Below the pieces are notes generated by a model. The model was not told where the DNA came from and made no database searches. It worked only from the letters and a program-made list of their open reading frames with translations. Of a DNA stretch of 64,000 nucleotides, positions 44,083 to 53,149 are shown piece after piece. Made by a program: the position numbers and the translations under genes. The DNA comes from Bremerella volcania (lineage in GTDB: Bacteria; Planctomycetota; Planctomycetia; Pirellulales; Pirellulaceae): the NCBI RefSeq assembly GCF_007748115.1, contig NZ_CP036289.1:1364001-1428000 (forward strand). The letters are read 5' to 3'. The first letter of the stretch is position 1. Every line of letters begins with the position of its first letter.

Positions 44083-45546
44083 ATGACTTCTCGAGTGACC
44101 TGGTTCTGTCTGACGCTGGCGCTACTGGTGCCGCAGGCTGTGCTTGCCGCGGAAAAGCCGAATATCGTTTTCATCATGTGCGACGATCTCGGCTACGGCG
44201 ACGTGCACTGCTTGAATCCCGAGCACGGCAAGATCGCCACGCCGGGTGCCGATCAACTGGCGAAAGAAGGGATGACCTTCACCGATGCTCACTCCGGCTC
44301 GTCGGTTTGTACGCCGACGCGTTACGGACTGATGACAGGGCGTTATAGTTGGCGAACCAAACTGCAAAGTGGCGTCGTGACCGGCTTCGCCCCATGCTTG
44401 ATCGACGCAGACCGCCCGACGGTGGCCAGCTTTTTGAAAGAGCACGGCTACCAGACGGCAATCATCGGCAAGTGGCACTTGAACTTTCAGTACTGCGATG
44501 CCCAGACGGGCAAGCCTTACTCGGCGAAGGACTTCAAATCGCCGCCGGTGGGAACCAAGATTCCCGACGGACCGCTGGCACGCGGGTTCGACACCTACCA
44601 CGGCTTTCATCATGCTCGCGACATGCAGACGGTGATCGAGAACGACACGGTCATCGCCCACGATCCTCCGATCAACATGCTGCCGCGACTGACGCGCAAA
44701 AGCGTCGAGTACATCGACCAGCATGCCAATGACGACAAGCCGTTCTTTTTGTACATCCCTCTTGGCTCGCCCCATACGCCGATCCTGCCGACCAAAGCCT
44801 GGCAAGGCAAGAGCGGCCTGGGGGACTATGGCGACTTCGTGATGGAGACCGACAACGTCGTCGTCGAAGTCACCAAGGCGCTTCAGCGCCATGGCCTGGC
44901 CGACAAGACGCTGGTCATCTTCACCAGCGACAACGGGTGCAGCAAAGCGGCCGGTATCCCACAGCTGGCCGACAAGGGGCATATCGTCAGCGCGCATCTG
45001 CGTGGCTCGAAGGCCGATATCTGGGACGGCGGGCATCGCGTGCCATTTCTGGTGCGTTGGCCCGGCAAGGTGAAAGCCGGCTCGAAGAGCGACCAGTTGA
45101 TCTGTTTGACCGATTGGTTCGCCACCGCGGCCGACGTCATCGGCGAAGACGTTCCCGCTGGCTCATGCGAAGACAGCGTCAGCTTTCTGCCGGCACTTGC
45201 TGGAGAAGCCATCGCTTCGACCAGGGCCGGCGTCGTGCATCATTCGATCAGCGGGCACTTCGCCTATCGGCAAGGTCCGTGGAAGCTGGCCCTGGCCCGC
45301 GGTTCTGGCGGGTGGAGTTCCCCCAACGAGAAACAGGCCGCGAAAACGGATGCACCCAAGGCGCAGCTGTACCATATGATGGATGACGTCGGCGAAAAGG
45401 ATAATCGTTACCTGACCGAGACGTCGATCGCCGAGCGACTTTTGAAGCAGCTGCAAGCCGACGTCGAGCGGGGCCGCAGCACCGACGGACCGAAGTCAAA
45501 GAACGACACCAAGAAGATCGACCTTTGGAAGAGCGAAAAGAACTAA
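44083..45546 (+). CDS. Exported sulfatase
   Basis: 487 residues; AAGGAGC before the ATG. Signal peptide LALLVPQAVLAAE. IVFIMCDDLGYGD supplies metal ligands, CTPTR with Cys76 is the formylglycine motif, and IIGKWHLN, FFLYIPLGSPHTPILP and FTSDNGC are present. It is closely related in layout to the sulfatase before it and probably co-transcribed with it. Substrate unknown; different sulfatases in one locus usually attack different sulfate positions of one polymer. Confidence 0.93.
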   Translation: MTSRVTWFCLTLALLVPQAVLAAEKPNIVFIMCDDLGYGDVHCLNPEHGKIATPGADQLAKEGMTFTDAHSGSSVCTPTRYGLMTGRYSWRTKLQSGVVTGFAPCLIDADRPTVASFLKEHGYQTAIIGKWHLNFQYCDAQTGKPYSAKDFKSPPVGTKIPDGPLARGFDTYHGFHHARDMQTVIENDTVIAHDPPINMLPRLTRKSVEYIDQHANDDKPFFLYIPLGSPHTPILPTKAWQGKSGLGDYGDFVMETDNVVVEVTKALQRHGLADKTLVIFTSDNGCSKAAGIPQLADKGHIVSAHLRGSKADIWDGGHRVPFLVRWPGKVKAGSKSDQLICLTDWFATAADVIGEDVPAGSCEDSVSFLPALAGEAIASTRAGVVHHSISGHFAYRQGPWKLALARGSGGWSSPNEKQAAKTDAPKAQLYHMMDDVGEKDNRYLTETSIAERLLKQLQADVERGRSTDGPKSKNDTKKIDLWKSEKN

Positions 45547-45573
45547 CGCGGAAGAGTGAAAAGAACTAAGAGA
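45528..45573. repeat. Near-perfect 23-bp tandem duplication covering a stop codon
   Basis: GAAGAGCGAAAAGAACTAA, at the end of the sulfatase gene, is repeated 23 bases on as GAAGAGTGAAAAGAACTAA, with one mismatch in the 19 shared bases. As at 1260-1301, the copied unit contains the stop codon. Confidence 0.8.
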
Positions 45574-45587
45574 AATCCCTTCTTGTC

Positions 45588-45610
45588 CCCTCTCCCTCGC
45601 AGGGAGAGGG
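45588..45610. repeat. Perfect palindrome of the CCCTCTCCC group
   Basis: CCCTCTCCCT, a CGC loop and AGGGAGAGGG make a perfect 10-base stem, followed by CTAGGGTGAGGG. It lies in the gap between two sulfatase genes and resembles the elements at 23.72, 32.99 and 58.75 kb. It might also end transcription, though no T-run follows. Confidence 0.75.
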
Positions 45611-45725
45611 CTAGGGTGAGGGTTTCAAGAGCTAGGCTTGCTTCCTAACGCCCGCCAAAGTACGCAGCGGTCGCGTCCACAACACGAACATCCCCAATAA
45701 ATGCTCCCCCAAACGAGGACTAACC

Positions 45726-47231
45726 ATGATCATCGCTACTCGAATGACCCTCGCGTGCCTGCTTCTGACGGTGGGCCTGGCTGCCACGGCTTCGGCAGCC
45801 GAACGGCCGAATATTTTGTTCATCATCGCGGACGATCAGTCTCCGTTTGACCTCAAGTTCTACAACCAGGAGTCGAAGCTCGACACGCCGGTGCTCGACC
45901 AGTTGGCGGCCGACGGCATGGTCTTCGATGGAGCGTACCAGATGGGTTCGTGGTCGGGGGCGGTCTGCACGCCGTCACGGCACATGGTGATGAGCGGCCG
46001 CACCGTGTGGCACATTCCCAGCCGGCTCAATCGCAAGCGAAATCCGAACGAAGGGGATAACCAACTGGTTCCCGACAACCTGCCGGAATACACGATGGCC
46101 GCCGTGTTCAATCGTGCCGGGTACGATACGATGCGAACCTGCAAGAAAGGGAACAGCTACGACGCCGCCAACAAGCAGTTTACCGTGGTCAAGGATGCCA
46201 CCAAGCGGGGCGGGACTGAAGAGTCAGGCAGTGCCTGGCACGGGAAGCAGGTGCTCGACTACTTGAACGAGCGCGAGAAGACCAAGGACAAGGATCCGTT
46301 TCTGATCTACTTCGGCTTCTCGCACCCGCACGATACCCGCGACGGCACGCCGGAGCTGTTGGAGAAATACGGCTCGATCAACCATACCAAGAGCACGACG
46401 CTGCCTGAGCCAAACGACAAGCAGCCGCAGATGCCGCCCAACTGGCTGCCCAAGCATCCTTTCGAGAACAGCCATCTGAACGTGCGCGATGAAGTGGCCG
46501 TGAGCGGCGTCTGGAAGAACCGCGACGAAGCGACCATTCGCAACGAACTGGGACGCGAGTTCGCGTGCAGCGAGAACATCGACATCCAGATCGGCAAGGT
46601 GCTCAACAAGCTGGAAGCGATGGGCGAGTTGGACAACACCTACATCTTCTATACCGCCGACCACGGCATGGCGATCGGTCGCCATGGTTTGCAGGGGAAG
46701 CAAAACCTGTACCAGCACACCTGGCGCGTTCCGTTTGTCGTCAAGGGCCCCGGCATCAAGCCCGGCACGCGCGCCGAGGGGAACATTTACCTGTTGGACG
46801 TGCTGGCGACGATCTGCGATCTGACCGGCGTTGACCCGCCGGAGACCAACGAAGGTACCAGCTTCAAGCCAGTGCTGACGGGTGAGCAAGATACGATTCG
46901 CGACGTACTGTATGGTGTCTATTGCGGGGGGGAGAAGCCTGGGATGCGCTGCGTGAAGAAGGGGGACTGGAAGCTGCTGAAGTACGACGTCCCCAGCGCC
47001 GGCGTGCACCAGACGCAGCTGTTCAACCTGGCCGAGAACCCCCACGAGTTCCTGCCGCAGCATCACAGTAAGGAAGTGATCGCCATGACCGGCATCACTC
47101 CGGAAAAGCATCAAACGAACCTGGCCGACGATCCGAAGTACGCTGCCCAGCGAAAGGAATTGGAAGCCTTGCTACAGGCCGAAATGAAACGCCTGGACGA
47201 TCCATTCGTGCTGTGGGACCAGAAGAATTAG
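45726..47231 (+). CDS. Exported sulfatase (choline-sulfatase/heparan-sulfatase-like branch)
   Basis: 501 residues with GAGGA before the ATG and a signal peptide (CLLLTVGLAATASAAE). LFIIADDQSPFDLKFY, CTPSR with Cys81, GFSHPHDTRDG and YTADHGMAIGRHGLQGKQN are the metal and active-site motifs. The ADDQ start and AIGRHGLxGKQNLYQH pattern set it apart from the two preceding sulfatases. It lies 180 bases after them, past a palindromic repeat, and its 3' end overlaps a small convergent gene by four bases. Confidence 0.93.
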   Translation: MIIATRMTLACLLLTVGLAATASAAERPNILFIIADDQSPFDLKFYNQESKLDTPVLDQLAADGMVFDGAYQMGSWSGAVCTPSRHMVMSGRTVWHIPSRLNRKRNPNEGDNQLVPDNLPEYTMAAVFNRAGYDTMRTCKKGNSYDAANKQFTVVKDATKRGGTEESGSAWHGKQVLDYLNEREKTKDKDPFLIYFGFSHPHDTRDGTPELLEKYGSINHTKSTTLPEPNDKQPQMPPNWLPKHPFENSHLNVRDEVAVSGVWKNRDEATIRNELGREFACSENIDIQIGKVLNKLEAMGELDNTYIFYTADHGMAIGRHGLQGKQNLYQHTWRVPFVVKGPGIKPGTRAEGNIYLLDVLATICDLTGVDPPETNEGTSFKPVLTGEQDTIRDVLYGVYCGGEKPGMRCVKKGDWKLLKYDVPSAGVHQTQLFNLAENPHEFLPQHHSKEVIAMTGITPEKHQTNLADDPKYAAQRKELEALLQAEMKRLDDPFVLWDQKN

Positions 47232-47443
47232 TCCGGGTATTCGACGTTAATATGGCAATTGGGAACCGCCATCTTCAACTGTTGAAGATGGGCGAATTCT
47301 TGAAGCGGGTCAGGTGCTTCAGGTCTTCGTCCGTCGCGCGTCGTGATTTCCTGCGCGATGCCCAGCTTCGCCCCGCCCATCATCATTTCGGCGACAGCAG
47401 CCACGGTCCAGCATGCCAACCACGAAATGCGCGTCATAAGCAA
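47228..47443 (-). CDS. Small exported protein of unknown function (71 residues)
   Basis: Starts at a TTG (47443) with GGAGGG six bases upstream; an ATG two codons later is possible. A hydrophobic signal-like stretch (ISWLACWTVAAVAEMMMGGA, cleavage near GIAQ) is followed by a polar mature part of about 40 residues (RPEAPDPLQEFAHLQQLKM). The strong initiation site and the signal support a real gene, but nothing like it is recognised. It converges with the sulfatase. Confidence 0.5.
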   Translation of the reverse strand: MLMTRISWLACWTVAAVAEMMMGGAKLGIAQEITTRDGRRPEAPDPLQEFAHLQQLKMAVPNCHINVEYPD

Positions 47444-47572
47444 TCGATCCCTCCCGAGACCTTACTAGGTACAGGCCCCATTCTAGGCGTGTCCCCCAAT
47501 CGCGACCACATTTGGTCCACGCTGCGCGGGTTTTCGCGCGAAATAGGGCTTGGGATACTATTGAACGATTGG

Positions 47573-48754
47573 CTATAGCTTCGCCAGGGGGTTCTCTCGC
47601 TCTTGGAGTGGGAACTCGACGATTTGCCCGTTCTGGCGATGCGACTCGAAGACGCCGCAGATCATTTCCACGGTCCAGGCAGCCTGGTGGATATCGCACT
47701 TCGGAGCACTGTTGCCAGACACCGACCAAAGCAAGTCGATTCCCGCCGCGACGTGGTTATGGACTTTTTCGATTTCCCGGGGATCGGTTTCCTCTTTGCC
47801 GACTCCCTGCGAGGTGATCGGAATCCACTTGCGAGGCGAGTTGGCTGGGTCGTACGGGTTGCCGGGCGTGAAGTGGGCGACCGGGTCCCGGTCGATGTGC
47901 CAGGTGACGGTCCCCTTGCTGCCGATGATTTGAAAGCAATAGCCGTTGGGGCTGGTGCCGTCGTTGGCGATCGACTGGTAGTAGGCGACCAGCCCATTGT
48001 CCATCAAGTAGCGGGCATGGACTTCGTTACCGGCCAACTGACCCAGTCCTTCGTTGCCGCGTTTTACATCCTTGGGCGTGACGAGTTGACCATCTTGCAG
48101 CAAGATACCAGAGACGCTTTTCGGCTTGCCGCCGCCGAAGTAGCAGAACAAGTTGACGATGTGAGAACCCAACACCCACAGGTCTTCGCCGCCGCCGCGA
48201 TGGTCTCCTTTTCCTTTGCCTCGCAGTTCGAGGATTTTACCCAACTCGCCTGAATCGATGAGTGCGTCGATATGTTCCAGGGCTGGGTGATACCGATTGC
48301 GGTGCGCGACGGCGACCTTCGTACCCCGTTTTTCCGCCGCGGCGATCAGGGCATCGGCTTCGGCCGGATTGCGGACGAAGGGCTTCTCGCAGTAGATCCC
48401 CTTCGCCCCAGCCTCGATCGCGGCCAATACCATGTCGAAGTGCTGATCGGGATGGCGCGGGCAAACGGAAACGTACTCCGGCTTCATCGTCTGGAGCATG
48501 ACCTGGTAGTCGGCAAACCCTTGTGCCCCTTCTAGCCGCTTGGTGGCCAGCGACAAGCCACGCGGGTCGGCGTCGGCCACGGCGACTACTTGCGTCTCGC
48601 TTATCTTGAGCCACATCGTATCGAGCCCATGCCCATAGTTACCGCGGCCGGTGTGCCCGATGACGGCCGTGGGACTAGGTGGAATAATCGCGTGAGCCAC
48701 CGCCGGCGTCAGCAGGGCAGCAGACGATGCAGCGAGGAAAGTTCGGCGTTTCAT
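47573..48754 (-). CDS. Gfo/Idh/MocA family oxidoreductase with an export signal
   Basis: 393 residues. The N-terminus MKRRTFLAASSAALLTPAVA is Tat-like (RRTFL). IGHTGRGNYGH is a modified nucleotide-binding loop; GIYCEKPFVRNPAEAD carries the conserved EKP, and HRNRYHPAL follows. The family oxidises or epimerises sugars using bound NAD(P); exported planctomycete members often sit in glycan-degrading loci, as here between sulfatases and a pectate-lyase-like gene. Same strand as the lyase gene, 41 bases downstream of it, so probably co-transcribed. Confidence 0.9.
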   Translation of the reverse strand: MKRRTFLAASSAALLTPAVAHAIIPPSPTAVIGHTGRGNYGHGLDTMWLKISETQVVAVADADPRGLSLATKRLEGAQGFADYQVMLQTMKPEYVSVCPRHPDQHFDMVLAAIEAGAKGIYCEKPFVRNPAEADALIAAAEKRGTKVAVAHRNRYHPALEHIDALIDSGELGKILELRGKGKGDHRGGGEDLWVLGSHIVNLFCYFGGGKPKSVSGILLQDGQLVTPKDVKRGNEGLGQLAGNEVHARYLMDNGLVAYYQSIANDGTSPNGYCFQIIGSKGTVTWHIDRDPVAHFTPGNPYDPANSPRKWIPITSQGVGKEETDPREIEKVHNHVAAGIDLLWSVSGNSAPKCDIHQAAWTVEMICGVFESHRQNGQIVEFPLQERENPLAKL

Positions 48755-48795
48755 GGGGAAAGGTCTTTGAGAAGAGAGAGGGATGGGGGAAGGGT

Positions 48796-50124
48796 TTATT
48801 GGGGAACTTCAAACGCTCCGATGTCGGGGGCTTTCCCCGAATAAGGCAAACCAACGTCAACACCGGCGTCGATAAGCTTGCTTTGCGGCGATGGCTTCAG
48901 CAGCGTCATCTCCGGCAGGCTGCCATCGGGCTGACGAGCCCCGGTCAACTGCTGGTTGTCTTGCAGTTCGACGAAATCTTCGTTGGTGACTTCGATTTCG
49001 TTGTCGAAGGTGTTCGCTTCGAGCGTGCACTCGGACAGGTTGACGTTCACGATCGCACGTCGGCCGCCGTAGGCCAGGTTGTTCTTCAGGACGTGACCGA
49101 AGCCGGGGACGTCCCTCTGGAAGTCGGTCGATCGGTTCAGCATGTTGAAGTTGGCACCGTTGCGATAGGCCGTGTTATTCAGCCAATCGCAGCCGCCAGG
49201 GTGATGGTTGGCGTAGAAGCCGCTGTTCTTGTTGCCGACTGCCACGCAGTTTTGAATCACGTGGCGTGGAATTTCGGGGGGTGCTTTCGGGTTGGGCGAG
49301 ATGCCATAGCCACCGGCCTTGAAGCCGTTACCATCAGCACGGGCTTCAAATTCAGGTGAGTACCCATTCCAGAAGGCCCAGCAGTTCTCGAAGCGGACGG
49401 CCTCGCTCGCGCTGATGCAATCGAAACCATCGTCGGAGTTGAACCAGGCTCGGCAGCCGCGAAAGACATTGTTTTTTGCCCCGCGCTCGGGATGGCAGCC
49501 GAAGCCATCGACGTTGCCGCCGCGACCATCCTGCGAGACGGGATCGTGATTGTTGTAGGCGTCGCAGTTGAGATACAAGCAGTCGCTGCCGCGAACCGCA
49601 TAGATGCCGATCGCGTGCCCGTCGTGCATGCTGAGCTGCTCGAAGACGTTGTGCTTCCCTTCACTGGCGAAGCAGATCGATTGGGTGTGTCCGCTTAGGG
49701 TGACCTGGACGCCGACGACTTCAATCCCCCGCAAATGCAGCCACGATCCTTCGACCTGAAACGCATGCACGCGGTGCCCTTCCGGCTTCACGTCGGAGAA
49801 GTCGAATACCGGTCGTTCGTTCTCGTAAGCGAAATAACGAATCGGCTGGCCTTCCTGGCCGCTCTTGCGCAGGTGAATCACGTAGGCCCAGATCCGCCAC
49901 TTGCGGGCGATGTCCGCTTCCTGCATGCGATAAGTGCCGCCGCGCAGGTAAACCGTGTCGCCAGGTTCGGCGATGGTTTCCGCATGTTGGATTGAAGCGA
50001 ACGGGGCTTCTTTCGTACCGGGACTGCTGTCGAGACCATCGGGAGCGACAAAATACTCGGCAGCCGATGACCAGGAGGACACCGACAGTAGTATTGTGAG
50101 CGATAGCCAACGGGCAGTGGTCAT
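48796..50124 (-). CDS. Exported right-handed beta-helix protein, pectate lyase PL9-like
   Basis: 442 residues from the ATG at 50124 (a GTG lies two codons upstream). Signal peptide LSLTILLSVSSWSSAAE. YFVAPDGLDSSPGTKEAPFASIQHA and GDTVYLRGGTYR open the beta-helix. CRAWFNSDDGFDC supplies the calcium-binding aspartates and ADGNGFKAGG the catalytic-lysine segment known from PL9 pectate lyases; DGFGCH provides another Asp. It likely cuts an acidic polysaccharide by beta-elimination, which fits the sulfatases nearby. Its leader shares an 11-mer with two other genes. Confidence 0.85.
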   Translation of the reverse strand: MTTARWLSLTILLSVSSWSSAAEYFVAPDGLDSSPGTKEAPFASIQHAETIAEPGDTVYLRGGTYRMQEADIARKWRIWAYVIHLRKSGQEGQPIRYFAYENERPVFDFSDVKPEGHRVHAFQVEGSWLHLRGIEVVGVQVTLSGHTQSICFASEGKHNVFEQLSMHDGHAIGIYAVRGSDCLYLNCDAYNNHDPVSQDGRGGNVDGFGCHPERGAKNNVFRGCRAWFNSDDGFDCISASEAVRFENCWAFWNGYSPEFEARADGNGFKAGGYGISPNPKAPPEIPRHVIQNCVAVGNKNSGFYANHHPGGCDWLNNTAYRNGANFNMLNRSTDFQRDVPGFGHVLKNNLAYGGRRAIVNVNLSECTLEANTFDNEIEVTNEDFVELQDNQQLTGARQPDGSLPEMTLLKPSPQSKLIDAGVDVGLPYSGKAPDIGAFEVPQ

Positions 50125-50237
50125 GAACACTCAGGGCAGGGGAGGGAGGCGAAGCAAGCGGCGCGCGACCGCTTGGGGGGAGGTGCGATGCAGCCCTTAA
50201 GTCTAGCATGCCATCCCCTCTTTAGCCACGAAGCGGA

Positions 50238-50660
50238 CTATCGGTCCATCTCGTCCAGTTCCGCCAACCGCTTGCGCAGTCGGGCCTTTTCCTGTTCGAC
50301 CGATTCCTGCTTTTCCGGCCGGTCGAGATGTTTCGGCCGGCCAGGTGCGGCTTTCGGCTCGGGGCGACTAACGATCGTGTCGTTGGTCAGATAGACGCCG
50401 CTCATCATCGAAGTCTTCACATGGGCACTATGAATGCACCCTTCGCGGTCGCGATAACGGACGCTATAGATACGGTCGTTCTTTTCGCCAAACCATCCAG
50501 GTCCGAACGGATCCCAGTGCGATTCGAGAAGTTCACCACCGATGCTGGTGATGTATTGGCGAACCCGATCCTTGTCCATCGACCCAGCCAACAGTCGGAA
50601 CATCACGCTCGCTGCAATGGCAAAACCGATCAGGATAAAGACGCCTTCGCCGCCGTTCAT
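50238..50660 (-). CDS. Single-pass membrane protein of unknown function
   Basis: 140 residues. An N-terminal hydrophobic segment (GVFILIGFAIAASVMFRLLA) is followed by RQYITSIGGELLESHWDPFGPGWFGE and YSVRYRDREGC, and ends in a charged helix (ESVEQEKARLRKRLAELDE). AAAGG precedes the ATG. It forms a minus-strand run with the next small protein. No family is recognised. Confidence 0.7.
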   Translation of the reverse strand: MNGGEGVFILIGFAIAASVMFRLLAGSMDKDRVRQYITSIGGELLESHWDPFGPGWFGEKNDRIYSVRYRDREGCIHSAHVKTSMMSGVYLTNDTIVSRPEPKAAPGRPKHLDRPEKQESVEQEKARLRKRLAELDEMDR

Positions 50661-50755
50661 CGCTTGGACTTACCTTTCTGAGAAACAAGATGAAACCACG
50701 TTCGTCTCGTTATTCGTAGTCAGAAATCCATTATTGGCACAAATTTAGGGAGGGG

Positions 50756-50947
50756 CTACATCAAGTCCCCTTTGTTACGTCCCTGGTCGTCGTAGCGCAT
50801 GTAGCTGAAGTAGACGAAGACGACGGCGAAGATTGGGATCAGGATCACAAAGAAGGGAGTGACGGCGTACGATACGGCCAAGACCAGTACCGCGAAGACG
50901 CACCAGAGCCACCACGTATCTCGCCATAGACCTTGGAGGGGGCCCAT
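50756..50947 (-). CDS. Small two-helix membrane protein of unknown function
   Basis: 63 residues from the ATG at 50947, with GGAGAG upstream. Two hydrophobic helices (WLWCVFAVLVLAVSYAV and FFVILIPIFAVVFVYFSYM) follow an aromatic start (GLWRDTWW); the tail is charged (RYDDQGRNKGDLM). Between two other minus-strand genes. Confidence 0.68.
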   Translation of the reverse strand: MGPLQGLWRDTWWLWCVFAVLVLAVSYAVTPFFVILIPIFAVVFVYFSYMRYDDQGRNKGDLM

Positions 50948-51074
50948 TGAATTCTCTCCAGCCACTGCATGATTGTTGGGGGTCGACAGAAAGATTCTAC
51001 GCCAGACGCCCTGGCAACGCACGATGAAAACGTCGCACCAGTGTGAGGGGGAAGGAGGCGAACCGGCTTCGGCG

Positions 51075-51524
51075 TTACGGACTCAGATTGAATTGAAACG
51101 CGTTGGTGCCTCCTTCGGCGACCACGGCTTTCAAGTCGGAAGACTTGAAGTCGGAGTATTGCGGCGGCAGTAGCTGCGAGGTTTTCGACTTCGGGGGAAT
51201 GGCGGGGTGATCGCTCGGCTGGATGATGGTTTGCTCGACCTTCTTGACCGAAACCTGGTAGTGCCCGGCTGGGGCACCGTCGCCGGGTTCGTAGGTCGTC
51301 AGCTGATATTGGCCGGTCGCGTCGGTCTTGCCGTACGAGGTGATCTTCAACTTCTCGCAAAAGAACATCACGGTTGCGCCCTCGATCGGTGCTCCCTCCA
51401 GGGTGATCTTTCCTTGGACGGGGATCGTCGGGCTGCGTCCCGGGATCAAGTTCGGCTTACCGGAACCGCATCCGAGTGTCGCCGCGGTCAGGATCAAGAG
51501 CAGGGCGGATTGAATGCGGAACAT
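51075..51524 (-). CDS. Lipoprotein with carboxypeptidase-regulatory-like domain
   Basis: 149 residues from the ATG at 51524. Lipobox TLGC (Cys about 19) after a signal peptide. VQGKITLEGAPIEGATVMFF, TDATGQYQLTTYEPGDGAPAG and YQVSVKK show the transthyretin-like sandwich. It starts two bases after the stop of the DUF1559 gene and is co-transcribed with it, mirroring the pair at 15.8-17.4 kb. Confidence 0.85.
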   Translation of the reverse strand: MFRIQSALLLILTAATLGCGSGKPNLIPGRSPTIPVQGKITLEGAPIEGATVMFFCEKLKITSYGKTDATGQYQLTTYEPGDGAPAGHYQVSVKKVEQTIIQPSDHPAIPPKSKTSQLLPPQYSDFKSSDLKAVVAEGGTNAFQFNLSP

Positions 51525-51526
51525 GG

Positions 51527-52531
51527 CTACTCGCTGCCTGGGGTGTATTCCCCGCCACTTTTGCTTCCCATCGCTCCCCACACCCCATAAGGACTCGGAC
51601 CACTGTCGACCGAGGTCGCTCCCTGGTTACCGGCGTCGATCGTTTCGGTGACGAATCGAACCGAGCCATCGGCGAACGTGGCCATCACGCCGCCGGGGTG
51701 ATAACTGGATGCGGTGTAGAATCCATCCTGGGCGTCGTGATTCGAGTAAGCACACTGCGGGCTGTTCGGGGGCAGGCAGGTATTCATTGCCGAGAAGGCC
51801 GAACCCCCGTCGGTCCAGCGGCTGCCGGGGGCACTGATCGGGTTGCTGTAACCGCTGATCGAATCGAAGGTCAACGCACACTCCGCCGGAGTCGCAGGGT
51901 CGCTGCCATAATTGACGTTGAACCGATCCCGAGGGCTGGTTGGGAAACCGTGCTCGGAAAGCGCGAGCGTGTTGCTCGTTCCGTCGGTGATGTCGGCCAT
52001 GGCCGTATGCTTCACCAAACCGAAGATGCCGCGCGGCTCGAGCGTTTCGGTATCGAACGAGTCACCGGCACAGAAGGTGTAGTTGGCGTCGGCGATCACG
52101 TCGTTGGAGAAGTGCTGCGGACTGGAGGGGCACAGCAGCGAGCTGAACGAGACCGTCCAAGGATGGAAGTCATCCCAGGGGGTCTTGCTGCTGCCGTGCA
52201 TGCGGACTTCGTTCGCGGCGGCTGACTGTTCGATGTAGGGAAGCAGTCCGACAAATCCGCTCTGCCGTTGATACGGAGCAAGCGTTCCCCCGTTGAACTG
52301 ATGCTGACCGCTCCCCCCTTCGCGATAGGGAAAGACGTTGAACGTATCGTGATAGACGTGTAGGGCGAGACTCAGCTGTTTCATGTTGTTCGTGCAGGCC
52401 ATGCGGCGTGAGGTCTCGCGGGCCTGTTGGACTGCCGGCAAGAGTAAGGCCGCCAGGACGCCAATCACGGCCAGGACGACCAGCAATTCGACCAGGGAGA
52501 ATCCACCTCGTGTGGAATATTTCGTGGTCAC
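51527..52531 (-). CDS. DUF1559 prepilin-like protein
   Basis: 334 residues from a GTG at 52531 with GGAG nine bases upstream; a TTG three codons earlier has no spacing to that site. The prepilin-type N-terminus is G|FSLVELLVVLAVIGVLAAL, then AVQQARETSRRMACTNNMKQLSLALHVYHD (the motif cut by a stop in the other copy), DGTSNTLALSE, and HPGGVMATFADGSVRFV. Proteins of this planctomycete family are thought to form pilus-like or surface structures; function is not proved. Forms an operon with the lipoprotein. Confidence 0.9.
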   Translation of the reverse strand: MTTKYSTRGGFSLVELLVVLAVIGVLAALLLPAVQQARETSRRMACTNNMKQLSLALHVYHDTFNVFPYREGGSGQHQFNGGTLAPYQRQSGFVGLLPYIEQSAAANEVRMHGSSKTPWDDFHPWTVSFSSLLCPSSPQHFSNDVIADANYTFCAGDSFDTETLEPRGIFGLVKHTAMADITDGTSNTLALSEHGFPTSPRDRFNVNYGSDPATPAECALTFDSISGYSNPISAPGSRWTDGGSAFSAMNTCLPPNSPQCAYSNHDAQDGFYTASSYHPGGVMATFADGSVRFVTETIDAGNQGATSVDSGPSPYGVWGAMGSKSGGEYTPGSE

Positions 52532-53149
52532 TTGATACAACTCCAGAAGGGTCTGTCAGGCAGGAAAAAAACTCAAACAAATTCCTGGAGGTACAGGTAA
52601 TCAAACGGCGTTCCAAACGCTGTTCAATCTCTGACCACACCCCCGACGGTTAGCCGAAACGTCTTGCGCTTAATAGCACAAATGAAGTTTGTGTCCCTTA
52701 AAGATCCCTACAAGGTCATATCCTCTACCGAAAGGCAATCGCCGTTTCCTTGGATATAAAGCGTTATCTTTCTGCCAATTTCGTAGTTACCTCCCCGGGC
52801 TAAGGGGATATGCTGTCTCCTTAAGCGGATTTGGCCCGATTTGCTCAGTGTGTGGGCGAAGCGAATGAGAGCATGGTGAAAACGCATCCTCTTTCCAGAT
52901 AATTTCATGAATGAGAGTGCAAAAAATCTTACAATGTAGGGCGGCTTGATCATGCATGACGACCGCCCCGAGAGATTCGGCGGCCGGCGCTGATTGCGAA
53001 AGATGTGTGAGATGATTTCGGCTGCGGGCCGTCAGGCCGGAGGAATCTTGTCCCAAGGGTAGCTTTGGCTGGAAGCGGACGTTTAGAATAGGCAAGCCTC
53101 GTCCCGTGGCGAGACGCTCATCGCCTTGCCTGGTAAGGATTTGCCACGA
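52532..53149. other. Long intergenic region between divergent genes
   Basis: 618 bases between the DUF1559 and ABC permease genes. It holds their upstream regions and a short perfect hairpin (CACAAA and TTTGTG, 52677-52693). It is AT-richer than the genes in parts. Reading frames here (for example 52787-53095 on the minus strand) lack a credible start site and protein-like composition. Nothing else was recognised. Confidence 0.45.

Noticed and set aside
52787-53095. 102-codon frame on the minus strand before the ABC permease
   Set aside because: No start site and no domain-like pattern; overlaps the promoter region of the permease gene.
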